Position numbers and translations under genes: made by a program. From positions 17,298,001 to 17,362,000 of the forward strand of contig NC_087096.1 of the NCBI RefSeq assembly GCF_963855985.1: a DNA stretch of 64,000 nt. The letters run 5' to 3'. This document shows, piece by piece, positions 1 through 10,920 of the stretch. The notes under the pieces were generated by a model that saw only the letters and a program-made list of their open reading frames with translations, did not search any database and had not been told where the DNA came from. Within the stretch, counting starts at the first letter, position 1; each line of letters begins with the position of its first letter. The DNA is from Ostrinia nubilalis (taxonomy: Eukaryota; Arthropoda; Insecta; Lepidoptera; Crambidae).

Positions 1-1425
1 ACATTTTCGATGCTTGGCAGGAGAAAAAGGATGCTATTGGTGTATTTTGTGACTTATCGAAGGCGTTTGACTGTGTTGATCATCAAACTCTGTTATTTAA
101 GCTAGAACATTATGGCGTATCAGGCAAGGCCTTAAGCCTATTACACTCTTACCTCTCAGACAGATTACAAAAAGTAAATATTCACGGAACTAACTCTTCG
201 GGCGCCCCCCTAAAAATGGGAGTGCCCCAAGGCTCAATACTGGGACCATTGCTCTTTCTGATTTATATAAATGATCTACCTTTTTATTCAAAGGACCTTT
301 GTGAGATAGTATTATTTGCTGATGACACTTCTTTAATTTTTAAAACTGACAGGCGTCAGGAAATATTTGACGACGTGAATAATGCTCTTTCCAAAGTATT
401 AGACTGGTTTACAACTAATAATTTGCTATTAAACGCAAAAAAAACTAAATGTTTAAAATTCACTATGCCTAATGTCAAACAAGTTAATACTAATATTACA
501 GTAAATAATGAACGCATTGAACTGATAAACTCTACTGTCTTTCTAGGTATTACCCTAGACTGTAAATTACAATGGGGCCCCCATATTGCTGCCTTGGCGG
601 GAAGACTTAGTTCAGCTGCCTTTGCGGTGAGAAAGATCAGAAACTTGACTGATGTTGAAACAGCAAGGCTTGTATATTTTAGTTATTTTCATAGTATTAT
701 GTCTTATGGTCTTTTACTGTGGGGCTCAGCAGCAGACATAGAATCAATTTTCATTTTACAGAAAAGAGCTGTTCGGGCAATATACGGTCTTAAACCACGT
801 GACTCGCTTAGAGAAGTTTTTAAAGAAATCAATATATTGACTGTGGCTTCGCAATACATATTTGATAACATTATGTATGTCCGTAAACATATACATTTAT
901 TTACTAAGAAAAGTGACGTCCACTCATTTAACACGAGACATAAGAATAAACTTGCTGTTCCATCATTTAGGTTGCATAAGATAGGTAATTCATTCTTGGG
1001 GAAATGTATTACCATATTTAACAAAATACCACACAACCTTGTCGAATTGCCAATAAACAAATTTAAGATACATATAAAAAATACCCTTATGTCCAAAGGG
1101 TACTACAAGGTTCGAGACTATATTGATGACAAGGATGCGTGGTCAGTTCAGTCTGCACATATTTGATGTACTTAAATTTGACTATTCTTACCGTTAGATA
1201 ATTCCTGGCAATAAGTGGTGACTGAGTTTGTTCCGGCGTTTCTTCTCAGCACTTGCCATATGTTTGTCTCGAAGCGCTGGTAGGGCCCAAAAGATAAGGA
1301 GACATGTAAAGTGCCCCATAAGGGCTACCTTTTCTTTTTTTATTATTTTCTATTGACGTTCATAAGTGCCACTTGTGGTCTAAACTGAATAAATATTTTT
1401 TGATTTTGATTTTGATTTTGATTTT
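1..1425 (+). mobile_element. CR1/jockey-type non-LTR retrotransposon, 3' part
   Basis: The 3' portion of a LINE, cut by the window edge. It holds an open reverse transcriptase frame (3-1166), a 3' UTR, an AATAAA signal at 1388-1393 and a 3' tail of repeated TTTTGA units (about 1397-1425). A microsatellite-like tail rather than pure poly(A) is known for CR1/L2-type LINEs, so I lean to that group over classical jockey, but the clade is inferred from the tail and general RT wording only. Pieces of the same family recur at 7240-7360 (3' UTR) and 13081-13400 (end of the RT frame). Confidence 0.8.
3..1166 (+). CDS. LINE reverse transcriptase, C-terminal portion (partial at 5' end)
   Basis: The frame is open from base 3 with no upstream stop, so the protein begins outside the window; the ATG at 216 is internal. 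About 387 residues are visible. Reverse transcriptase landmarks in order are DLSKAFDCVDH (RT block with the first catalytic Asp, near 48-80), MGVPQGSILGPLLFLIYIND (near 216-275), and the catalytic FADD box at 315-326. A C-terminal region with LFKEI/FILQKRA-type wording follows and ends at a single stop at 1164-1166. The enzyme would copy the element RNA at a nicked chromosomal target. No stop or frameshift is visible, so this copy may be young or recently active, but the 5' end, endonuclease and ORF1 lie outside the window. Confidence 0.85.
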   Translation: MFDAWQEKKDAIGVFCDLSKAFDCVDHQTLLFKLEHYGVSGKALSLLHSYLSDRLQKVNIHGTNSSGAPLKMGVPQGSILGPLLFLIYINDLPFYSKDLCEIVLFADDTSLIFKTDRRQEIFDDVNNALSKVLDWFTTNNLLLNAKKTKCLKFTMPNVKQVNTNITVNNERIELINSTVFLGITLDCKLQWGPHIAALAGRLSSAAFAVRKIRNLTDVETARLVYFSYFHSIMSYGLLLWGSAADIESIFILQKRAVRAIYGLKPRDSLREVFKEINILTVASQYIFDNIMYVRKHIHLFTKKSDVHSFNTRHKNKLAVPSFRLHKIGNSFLGKCITIFNKIPHNLVELPINKFKIHIKNTLMSKGYYKVRDYIDDKDAWSVQSAHI

Positions 1426-1426
1426 G

Positions 1427-2637
1427 CCTCGTTTAAACTGACTGTACTGAAAAAAAATTGTACTACGCGAGTGTGGCAAGTGACGTCATAATTTGGCGCA
1501 TTTAGTAAGGATTCCAAAATGGTATAACACTTTGTAAAATCTTGCTGTAATTGTCGACAATTTTTGTTTATTGGAAATAATCCCGTTTTTAACTTTATCT
1601 ACCTTGGTTAAAAATATTATTCTAATGTGCCCAAAATTCAAGTTTCTGGCTTAAGTGAGGTGGAGAAGCCATTTTAAAAGGTATGAGCGGGACGGAGAGG
1701 GCCATCTTACCAAGTAGGGATGTTATGAATATCCGTAACCGTAACCGAAACTATCGGATATCCGAAATAAAAAAATGTCCATAACCGTAACCGAAACGGA
1801 TTCAAAAGTTACGGATAGTTTCGGATAAAGGCCAAACTGCAAAACTCTATGAAATCTGCAGTATACACGCCGCAGCTGCAATGCCGCGCTGCCGATTTCA
1901 TAGTTTTGCAGTTTGCGGTTGCAGTTTGCGGTCTGCGGCCCGTCTTGGAATTGTACCTTAAATCTTAATATTAGTTACCAACTTGTCTGGCATTCGCTGG
2001 CACCATCTAATATGCCTGCCTGTTTTACCTTTATCATACATAGGTGTCGTCTTAGTTGGTACATAAAGTAGCTATGTGGGTCACGCTCACGCAGCATCTT
2101 GCTATTTGTATTATACCTACATTTTTGAAATTCTAATAATTCCGTAACCGAAATTATCCGAGACTTTCGGATAATCTGAAATGATTTCATATCCGTGACC
2201 GTAACCGAAACTGGTATAATATTATTCTAATATCCGTAACCGTATCCATAACCGAAACTTCATATCCTTATTATCCCTGTTACCAAATACAAGTGCAGGC
2301 AGAGCAGGTAGTAAAGGCGCGCGCGCACGGGTGACTTTTGTCACAGTATGTCAACTACTAATTACTGTCATGGTGACAAAAGTTTCTGTGACTGACTGTA
2401 CGGTAGTCAGTCACAGAAACTTGAATTTTGGGCACATTAGAATAATAACTTTTAACCAAGGTAGATAAAGTTAAAAACGGGACTATTTCCAAAAAACCAA
2501 AAATTGTCGACAATTACAGCAAAAATTTACCAAGTGTTATACCATTTTGAAATCCTTACTAAATGCGCCAAATTATGACGTCACTTGCCACACTCGCGCA
2601 GTACATTTTTTTTTCAGTACAGTCAGTTTAAACTAGG
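1427..2637. mobile_element. Foldback DNA element with about 222-bp inverted arms
   Basis: The left arm (1427-1648) and right arm (2414-2637) are near-perfect reverse complements, differing at scattered bases. The shared end is CCT(C/A)GTTTAAACTGACTG. The interior has repeated ATCCGTAACCGTAACCGAAAC-like motifs near 1728-1815 and 2140-2255, in the same orientation. A perfect 16-bp inverted repeat (2382-2397 with 2405-2420) sits at the inner edge of the right arm. No transposase frame is visible, so it is non-autonomous. The left end abuts the TTTTGA tail of the preceding LINE. No clear target duplication could be fixed because both flanks read TTTTG. Confidence 0.75.
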
Positions 2638-4082
2638 CAAAATTTTTATTTTGAAATTTTTTTTGGGAATAATGTATTTTTTTCATCCAAGCTGGAGCAG
2701 CTGGTTTTGTAATTTTGATAACAATTTAGAGAAGCATTATTCAGGGTTACATAACAAAAAAAAAATTTGGAAAAAGAAGATTTGTGGCAACACGAGCAAA
2801 AGGACCGTCACCTGGAGTAGAATTTTTTGATTTTTTTTAAATGCCTATTATTTTTAAAATATGCCACATAGATTTTTTTTTATATTTTTCTGATAACCAG
2901 CACAACTTGCCTCAACACCCAGTTCCGGCTTGACGTTACATTACGGGACACCCTGTATGTGTAAATCAGGATACGTTCAGAACTTAATATTACGATTTTA
3001 TAGATATAGGTAAGTTAAAAGACATGAAAAGACTACTTTTTATTGGCGTTACGAAGTTCGCATGGACAGCTAGTCATCATAACTTTTCAAATCTTATGAT
3101 TTGATTCTTTACCTACCCAATTTGACAATGACGTATTAAAAAAACATAGGCGAGCTAATTCTGAAGGAGTCGGAGGAATAGCTTTTACCCTTTTTAATTT
3201 AATTTATTTAGGTACTTAAGTAATTAGTTATTTATCTGTAAGATTAATAAAGGAAACAAAGATAAAACACCATATTGGACAATAAATCATAAACGTAGGA
3301 TTTGGAATGGACTCCTCGTGCGGTTTCTAAAGTGGCAATTTACCTGCGCACAATGAGCCAAGTCGATCTTGTGACTTGCGGAGAGGAAAACTGCGGCTGA
3401 TATCACAACACCTGTCACCTTTGCCCGTGCTCACGAATGAAGTATAAACATAACCCTCCTTCTGACGCATTCGAGTAAAAAGCCTAGCTTTGTTAAATTA
3501 CAAAATTGAAAAAGATTAAAAAAAATAATTTACGGGGTGTCATTATAAGATCAAACAAAAAATATTGAATCTACGGCTCAAATGCAATACTTTCCCCAAG
3601 AGAAAAAAGTTCAACACTTCAAAGAAAATATACTTTTTCATACCACCGCACCGTGAATTGTTTCTCACTTTATACTAATGAGTGTATTCTTATACATAAT
3701 ACTTATACCATTATTGCTATAAATGTGAGTACCAATAATATGCTAGAGCATCTATTTGGAACATAACTGTGATTAATATGATTATGTTATAGTGTCACCC
3801 TTTCACAAATTAAACGTCGAACTATTTATCTGTATTATACCATTCGTAAGAAGAATGAAACATTGAAGTGCTCAAATATCCCTTTGAATTGTGACGTTGA
3901 TTCGTATGCAGTAAATGAAATCATTCAGGAAACCAACCGTTTGTGAGGGGTGTTTTGCGGTTTAGGAATGTTCGCTGGCGTCATAGGTGGTCATGAGGAT
4001 AAGATGTTCGCGGTACTTTCGATCTCTGATAACTGCTTGCGGTTATCCTTTTCAAAATACCGATGGTGACGCACTTCATACA
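2638..4082. other. Intergenic, no gene recognised
   Basis: AT-rich sequence with homopolymer runs. A phrase reading GGGACACCCTGTATGT near 2943 resembles ends of small lepidopteran transposons, but no partner end was found. The short open frames have no recognisable protein. Confidence 0.4.
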
Positions 4083-4094
4083 GTATGTATTATA

Positions 4095-4270
4095 ACGGGC
4101 TGTGCCCGCGACTTCATACAAGTTAAAAACCCTTAGTGTCATCTAGCTAGCTAGGGGTCGAGTATAAAAAATAAATTACGATAAATTCTCAGAGCTACCG
4201 AACATGATTACGTATAAGATTTCATAAAGATCGGTTCAGCCGTTTCCGAGGATTATGGTGTGATGGAAAT
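4095..4270 (+). repeat. Interspersed repeat fragment (RTE-like LINE 3' end type)
   Basis: The segment starts near GGGCTGTGCCCGCGACTTC and ends near GATCGGTTCAGCCGTTTCCGAG, phrasing common in truncated lepidopteran LINE 3' ends. The same vocabulary recurs at 49640-49820 (GTTTCATCAAAATCCATTCA). No coding sequence. The class assignment is from memory of such repeats. Confidence 0.4.
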
Positions 4271-6009
4271 AATCATGAAAATATTACTGCTATTCACACT
4301 AATTTATTTAGAAACGGGGTCTAACTAGGTATGCTGGCAACTTGATAGGTACTTTTAAACATTGCAACAACAATAAACAGTAGGTAGCATAGCACTCCAA
4401 AAGCAATAGAAATGAATCAAAAGCAACAAGCTCCTCATTTTGCACCGCACCATTTCCGTATCTTATGGACGTACAAAACGGCAGCTCACTTTGCCCCATT
4501 AGCAGTATGGCGTTAATTGACATTTAGATTATATTTTTTAATAGAATCAGATATAGTCCCAAGGTTGTAGTGTAATATTTTTAATTAAATTCATCTTTGT
4601 GCTCAGCTCAGAGATGTCACGATTGAGAACTAAACAATAATATTGGATGGAACAATCAGAGCATTAAATGGCGAAAGTTTACGACCGACGTTGTCGTTGT
4701 GGAAATATAATTATAATATGTACCTAGGATAAACGTAATTGAATGCCCTGTAAGTTCACTTATTTTAATTTCTTGTGTTAATGTGGTACGTGAAAGCAAT
4801 TCTAAAGAATTCAGTATTTTATTTGGATTTAGGTATATGTATAAAGAGAGGTAGGTACTCTTTATTTATTTTATACTCAGTTCCCTTTTGCGTTAAGGGC
4901 AATTAAACCTCCGTGTGAGGTTTAAATGTGCCAATGTAGAGGTAAATTTGATATAACTGGAACTATAGAATATTTATAGAATTTTAGTTCTGTTGTTTAT
5001 TCATGGATTCAATGGAGGCGGCACTTATTCCCGTAAGCAGGTTCCATCGAATCCATTTTGGAATTCGGATTTGGAAAACGTGTTCAGGACTCACTTGATG
5101 AAGACATAATTTAACATAAAAAAGTTTATTATTATTATAGTATTCGGTTATCGAGTGTTTTTCAGGTAGGTAAATAAGTATGTACATGTAAAACCCTGGA
5201 CTGTCAAAAAGATAACTCATGGATTTAGTAACCACTGTCGTTGCTTATCTGCCTACTTTCCTATTTATCGAAATGTCGTCTGATGGATCACTCAATATTG
5301 TCAAGCGTGTAGTGTTTTTCCTCGTAATGTACATACCTAAGTACATAATTTTCCGTCGTTTCAGGTGTAATTGCAAGTGATTTGTTTATTTGCTTCGTTT
5401 ACCTTTGAGCTTGTCAGCCCGGTCGCGGTGACACACCTCTCCGCTAGGAAAATACCGCGTGGTGAGAGAACAATACCGCATTGACTATCCATTTTATCTT
5501 CAAAACTGAAATGATACATATGTATAGAACAAAGTCACATTAACTACTGTATTTAGTTTTGTTTTCATTTTATTGGTGTTGTTTTGTGTCGCTGAATATA
5601 AATTTCATTTTCATTTAAAAAAATATGATAAAAGCAGTGTATTCGGAATTTCGGACACGCTCTTTGTACTTTTAGTTAGTTACTTTACTTTCGGTACCAT
5701 ATTACCATACACGGTACTTACATACGGTAGTCCGTCTGTAGTGTAGAGTGTTTACCATTTATATTTATTATCACATTATGACTAAGACACAATAATATGT
5801 GATGAGCTATTTGGTTTTGTTTTGTAGTAATCAGCACGTGATTATTTGCCCGTGCGCTCTGCGACAATCTGCTACCTATATATTTCGTCACTGTAAAGCA
5901 AACTCAGGTGTACAAATAACTTCGCAGGCTGCCTTGATTGAAAAAAAATGTAATTGGGAATGCTAAGAGCGAATTAAAATTTAATTTAAATTATGGCGGC
6001 TGTGGTGGT
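4271..6009. other. Intergenic, no gene recognised
   Basis: AT-rich DNA. Small open frames on the minus strand at 4308-4523 and 4984-5235 lack recognisable domains and read as chance frames. Confidence 0.4.
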
Positions 6010-6011
6010 AT

Positions 6012-6200
6012 TAGGGTGATTATAGCTCAATAGTGAAGGTATCGGACTGGCCGACTAGTGATCCGAGGAATAGAGCTTCGAACCCCGTCGCGCCGCTGGA
6101 CTACTGTGGAGAACCCACTCATGCCACAAGCTTATCACGAGGGGTTAACGGGACTATTAGTCATTTGTGCAATACTAATGTTCTTTAAAAATAACATTCT
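6012..6200 (+). repeat. tRNA-derived SINE-like element
   Basis: The head looks like a tRNA gene: TAGCTCAATAGTGAAGG (A-box-like, near 6024) and GCTTCGAACCCCG (B-box-like, near 6076), followed by a non-tRNA body. Internal RNA polymerase III boxes plus an unrelated 3' body are the hallmark of SINEs. A precise 3' end was not fixed. Confidence 0.5.
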
Positions 6201-6576
6201 AATGTCACGAGAAGTCCATGACTATCCTAAATAAAGCATTAACCCCCTTATTAATAAAAAGTTTCACCCTTATTGTCTAAAAATGGCGTCTACGACTACA
6301 TGACATTACTAACTACTAACAAATAATGTAACTGCTGTTTTAAATCATAGCCTAAAAAATGCAATAACGTTATTTAAAACAAATAAGACAAAAACATGAG
6401 CAATTAGTCATTTAGTATTTTTTGTTACCATAATTTAACACATAACGAGTAACGACATGTCGGATGCGTGTACGCAGGCACAATAATTATATGATTTATG
6501 TGTTTTTGTGAGCTAGTTTAGGTATGCTTTGTTTTATAGTAGGTACATATAACAACAATATTATATCGAAAATAAT

Positions 6577-6648
6577 GCTTAAGGCAGGATTCGAACCCAC
6601 AACCTTTCACTTGCCGGGTGACTGCTCTTCCATCTGAGCTACTTAGAC
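6577..6648 (-). tRNA. tRNA-like sequence (tRNA pseudogene or SINE head), anticodon position GGC
   Basis: Read on the minus strand, 72 nt fold as a cloverleaf. The acceptor arms GTCTAAG and CTTAAGC pair at six of seven positions (one G-U). The D arm contains TAGCTCAGATGG (A box). The anticodon stem TCAC/GTGA encloses a 7-nt loop CCGGCAA, and the T arm contains GGTTCGAATCC (B box). The middle of the loop reads GGC, which would be alanine, but position 33 is C rather than the near-universal U, and the fifth anticodon-stem pair is lost. No intron and no encoded CCA. It is more likely a degenerate tRNA or SINE head than a working gene. Confidence 0.5.
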
Positions 6649-7239
6649 ATGGGATGAACCGGTCGAAATTTTCAAGTTTAGTTTGAGAAGCGAAGCGACT
6701 CTTATCGTTGAGAAATTTTAATAACATAACATTACGGTAGGAAGTATAGTACTTCTATGACAAATTATCAAGTGCCCCTTGTCTTATCCTTTGAAAATAT
6801 CAAACGATTATTAGGCCGCAGTAAGTACCATGGAGCATCGAGCAAGTAATCACTTGTTTTACGTAGTAGTAAAAATCTCGCTCAGTTTTCTCCTAATTTG
6901 ACTTTTTCAGTTTTTACAAAAAATATGTTTCTATTGCCCACCTGACTTTGTTATATGTTATTTATGGCACCTAAGACTAACTAACAGCAATTAATTTATC
7001 TACCGTAATGGTCAATCAAAGTTATCCAAATTGCGTGTCATTATTAGGTACTATTAGTATTGTAGTGTCTTACCTGTAAGTCTAGATCTTAGCACGTCTA
7101 CATTGTTTATTATACTACGCAATTTAGTATACCTACCCATTCTTATAAGATACACCATACAAGAATGCGTGGTAAATTCAGATAACTGCTGCTGAATCAA
7201 TAATGTACCTGCTTCTGCTATTTCTATTTATTTATTATT
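6649..7239. other. Intergenic, nothing recognised
   Basis: AT-rich sequence without domains, tandem structure or clear repeats. Confidence 0.4.
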
Positions 7240-7362
7240 TTCATCTGGCAGACTTCTTCTCTGCATTTGCTAAATGTTGGTCTCGAAGCGCTGGTAGGGT
7301 AAAAAGATGAGACATCATGTAAAGGCTCCATAAGAAAAAATCTTTTTTTTTAGTCTTTTATT
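7240..7362 (+). repeat. 5'-truncated LINE 3' UTR, same family as 1-1425
   Basis: The phrase GTCTCGAAGCGCTGGTAGGG (near 7281) is identical to bases near 1265 in the 3' UTR of the LINE at the window start. It is followed in the same order by the ATGTAAAG and CCATAAG motifs. No RT remains, so this is a heavily truncated copy in the same orientation. Confidence 0.7.
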
Positions 7363-8140
7363 TTTAAAAATAATCATAATATCTTTATTATTTTCTTTAA
7401 ATATTTGACGATCGTCAAGTTAACTATGAAATTATACAATTTATCTGCGCAATTTCCTCAACTTTTATTCCCGTTCCGTTCCATCTTCTATGCTAAACAA
7501 ATCACACAATGGAAATGAACAGTGGATGTATTGTGTTGGTTCTGTCCCGCGACTGCGCAGGGCCGCAGCAAGCCGCTGCGAGCGGAGCTCCTGTTCTTCT
7601 AGATCTAGATTGTGCCATTGACGTTTGGAATCCTTTTCTAGACCGACTGAATAATCTACTTTATAATTGCGTTCGCCGAACCGCGCTTGCGTGGATCAGG
7701 CCTCGGTTGCCTGACTACCGAGTGCCTACAGCCTGATTGATTATGTACGAGCCCGCCGTTACATAATTAAATTGTAAACAACAGACAACAAAGATCGCCA
7801 TGCTAATACAGGTTTACCAACTTTACCTAAAGATTTATGTTTTTGTATGTTTGTATTGAACAGGCTCCGAAACTACCGGACAATTAAAAAATTCATTCAC
7901 CATTTTTGTTTGTGTGTTTGGAGGGAAGATCTATATCGATTTGAAAATTCTTTCACCGTTAGAATCCAGTCATTTTTCTGCTTAACATAGGCTATATTTT
8001 TAAAAAAGTTACTTGAAAAACTTCCATAATATACTTTTCTATACTTATAATAAATCTGTAGAGAGGTCAATTCTGTACATGTTAATATATTTTCAAAATA
8101 ACTATCAGGGGGTGATTAGTGATCGATACTGATGCCAAAA
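7363..8140. other. Intergenic with one unassigned short open frame
   Basis: A 75-residue + strand frame at 7509-7736 has no motif I recognise and is more GC-rich than its surroundings. I do not call it a gene. The rest is AT-rich without clear structure. Confidence 0.3.
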
Positions 8141-8149
8141 ATGCAATCA

Positions 8150-8157
8150 GTAAAATT

Positions 8158-8194
<37 letters not shown>

Positions 8195-8815
8195 ATGTTC
8201 CTTATAGAAACAAAAACTACTCGACAGATTTTAACGAAACTTGGTACAATTATTCTTCATACTCCTGGGCAGGTTATAGGATACTTAAGAATTCCCACGG
8301 GAACGGGAAAATCCTTTTGTATGAAAAATCTAAACCGCTTAAGTTAGACGCTTGAAATTTGGCATGCAGTTACCTTAGTAAACTAAAAGCTTAGTTACAA
8401 CAGGATATTGCAAAATTCCCACGGGAATGGGAGTTAGCGGGAAAAAACATTTGTATGAAAAACTCTAAACCGCGTAAGATAGACGCTTGAAATTTGGCAT
8501 GCAGGTACCTTAGTAAACTCCAAGCTTAGTTACAAGTTACAACAGGATATTGCAAAATTCATACGGGAACGGGAGTTAGCGGGAAAAAACATTTGTATGA
8601 AAAACTCTAAACCGCGTAAGATAGACGCTTGAAATTTGGCATGCAGGTACCTTAGTTAACTCCAAGCTTAGTTACAACAGGATATTGCAAAATTCCCACG
8701 GGAACGGGAGTTAGCGGTAAAAAAAATTGTATGAAAAAATCTAAGCCGCGTAAGATAGATGAAGGGGGTAAAACGGGATCCACGCGTACGAAGTCGCGGG
8801 CGGCCGCTAGTTAGT
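8150..8815 (+). repeat. Microsatellite-headed interspersed repeat with internal tandem units
   Basis: It begins with a GTCT microsatellite (about 8160-8193). Roughly three and a half tandem units of about 140 bp follow, between about 8290 and 8770. Each unit contains AATTCCCACGGGAA, GGGAGTTAGCGG, TTTGTATGAAAAA and GACGCTTGAAATTTGGCATG. It ends in GTACGAAGTCGCGGGCGGCC near 8786. That end motif recurs at 32379-32402, so the family has other copies here. The open frames at 8119-8355 are translations of the microsatellite. Non-coding. Confidence 0.65.
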
Positions 8816-8972
8816 GAATAAATTTCTTTACGCCATATTTTTGACTGAAGTTCGCCGATACAGCTAATTCAAAAAGAACGTTCAGAAATTACCAAATCTA
8901 TGTAAGACCACTTATGTACCTGGAATTACGCAAATAAAGAAATTTGATTGATTTGATTGATTGATTGATTAA
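8816..8972 (+). repeat. LINE 3' end with TTGA-repeat tail
   Basis: A short 3' segment ending in AAATAAAGAAATTTGATTGATT and further TTGA units (about 8931-8970) marks the 3' terminus of a non-LTR element with a microsatellite-type tail. No coding part is left. Confidence 0.5.
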
Positions 8973-8984
8973 TATAGCTATTTT

Positions 8985-9037
8985 ATAGATAAGACAACTT
9001 TTTAATGGCGGTTCGAAATTCGCCGGGTCTAGCTAGT
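8985..9037 (+). mobile_element. Helitron-like 3' end
   Basis: The sequence has a short hairpin (GGCGGTTCGAAATTCGCC, near 9006-9023) followed by GGGTCTAGCTAGT. A subterminal hairpin and a CTAG end before T are the Helitron 3' signature. It resembles the end of the fuller copy at 28932-29129. The 5' start was not found. Confidence 0.45.
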
Positions 9038-9868
9038 GTATCAATATTATAAATTACCTAATGGTTATTCAATACACAATCTTTGTTTGATGAACAGTGG
9101 CGGTTAGTCCTTGACTTTTGCATGTAAAATTATTGTTAGGTACTGTACAATTTTTGAGTCGTTGCGATATTAAAAACCATGGCACTTAGCAGGCTGGTAG
9201 TGCATCGAATTCCAAAGTATCAATCATGGTTTATTACTATTACACATCACTATCACTACACATTATTAAAACAAAGTCGCTTCGCTGTCTGTCTGTCCCT
9301 ATGTATGCTGAGATCTTTAAATAGGATCTCAAGTAGGCAACGGATTTTGATGCGGTTTTTTTTAATAGATAGAGTGATCCAAGAGGAAGGTTTGTAAGTA
9401 TAATACATATTTGTACGGGTCACTAGTACTTATTAAATGTTTTTAGTGAATTTTTTCAAGTCGGTTTTGTTTGTTAAAATTTTGCCCTACCAGAGCAAAG
9501 TACTGAAAAAAAGCGCCGCAGTCACTCTTGGGGAGTGACTCATTCAGTTTACGAGTGGTTAGAGTTAGTTAGTTTGGTTCATTCACGTAGAATGAATGAC
9601 AACAGCAAACGTATCATTATTAACCATTTTCACAGACCTAGACGTAGTGTAATTCTCGTGTGTGTCGTTTACCAGACTGTCAAACACAGTTTGCTTTGGT
9701 AAGCAAATTCAAAAGATATAGGAACTCTTTGAGTGTAGGTATTCTTTGTTTGAAGCTTAATTTTAATGTAAATTTTAATATTGATGATGAGTAGTAGAGT
9801 TTATGGAAAAGTACGTAGATTTGAGATAATGTGGTTTAATGTGTGGGCTGTAATGGCGTGATATATTT
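9038..9868. other. Intergenic with repeat debris
   Basis: A piece near 9280-9425 (GTCTGTCTGTCCCTATGTATGC followed by GGATTTTGATGCGG) resembles microsatellite-linked repeats elsewhere in the window. The rest shows nothing recognisable. Confidence 0.35.
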
Positions 9869-10920
9869 AGATGTTATTTTCTAGAAATGGTGACTTATCT
9901 AAATAAAAACCTTCTTAAACCTTCCGGAGGTCCAAGAGGACGCCATTTCATGCAAATGAAATGGAAGGAATTAGCGGAAAAATTAAACAGTGATGGAACA
10001 GGCGACTCTCGATCGGTGGAGAAATAGCGCAAGGTATGCGGATGCGATCTCAAGTGGTTTAATATTTCAAGTGTGCGAATTTTTTGTTTAGTTTTAGCTT
10101 CAATGAAATGATTTGTTCTATTTCTGTTTGTGGTAAAGGTGTGGAGTGATTTAAAAGATAACACTAAAACAAAGCTGGGTAAAATAAAAACAGCTGCAAG
10201 TGGCACTGGTGGTGGACCGACCTTGAAAACAGGGTCATGCAAATAATTGGCACTACTGGCACGACGGTGGTGGAAGCTGGCTTTCAGCAGATCTGCATTA
10301 ATTTATTTCAGTGTATTATAGTTTATTTATCAAAATATCATTTTACTTTTACACAAGTCTGGCAAGGGAAATCCTTAAGCGTGCAAATATTATTCTAACT
10401 AATTTTTATTAGATCTAAATATTAAGTTTATAGTATTTACGCATAATATTATTACTTGACTATTACTTGTAAACTTTTAAAAAGAATACAGACATGTTTA
10501 TTAATTAATTTATATTAATCAAGGTTTATAATTTAAATATTGTTGTAAATATTATTAAAGTGTATACATTTTTCAGAATGAAGATAGTGGAAAAACGCCC
10601 AACACCCAGCCAGAAGAAATTATGATACCTGGGTATATGGAAGATAACCAATTATTCACTCTGGATACAACAGCTACAGGTAAATTTCATTCTTTTAGTA
10701 ATTTTACATAAATTAACAGACAAAATATTATGAAAAATATGGCAAATCGATGTTAAAATTAAATTAATTAAATCAAGTTGTTAATATGAAATTAAATTAC
10801 ATTACAGAAGCCGATCGGAACACCCCAAGCACCAGTAGCCAATCCACCGTGGTGCCGCCCACCTTCAGAGTGAAGAGACCGGTGTTTCTTCACCTTCTAA
10901 TTTATCCCTTAATTATTTAA
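9869..10920 (+). pseudogene. Myb/SANT-like (Harbinger-associated) DNA-binding protein, broken
   Basis: Four exon-like blocks join in phase. Exon A ends at 10033 (donor GTATGC). Exon B is 10139-10246 (acceptor after GGTAAAG). Exon C is 10577-10679 (acceptor TTTTTCAG, donor GTAAAT, phase 1). Exon D is 10808-10920, ending in TAA, with AATAAA about 30 bp downstream. Exons A and B read GGPRGRHFMQMKWKELAEKL, then RSVEK-stop-RK and VWSDLKDNTK, ending ASGTGGGP. This is the wording of the Myb/SANT-like domain found in insect proteins associated with Harbinger transposons. The stop (TAG at 10025-10027) sits where the family has a Trp and would arise from TGG by one change. A second stop closes exon B at 10244. 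Exons C and D encode a Ser/Thr/Pro-rich tail. The start is uncertain: the ATG at 9887 is likely internal because domain-like residues precede it. The minus-strand frame at 9895-10242 is its shadow. Confidence 0.65.

Noticed and set aside
8119..8355. Cysteine/valine repeat frames near the GTCT run
   Set aside because: They are direct translations of the microsatellite and its flanking repeat.
9895..10242. 115-residue minus-strand frame
   Set aside because: Antisense shadow of the Myb/SANT-like exons, which have matching domain wording and splice phases on the + strand.
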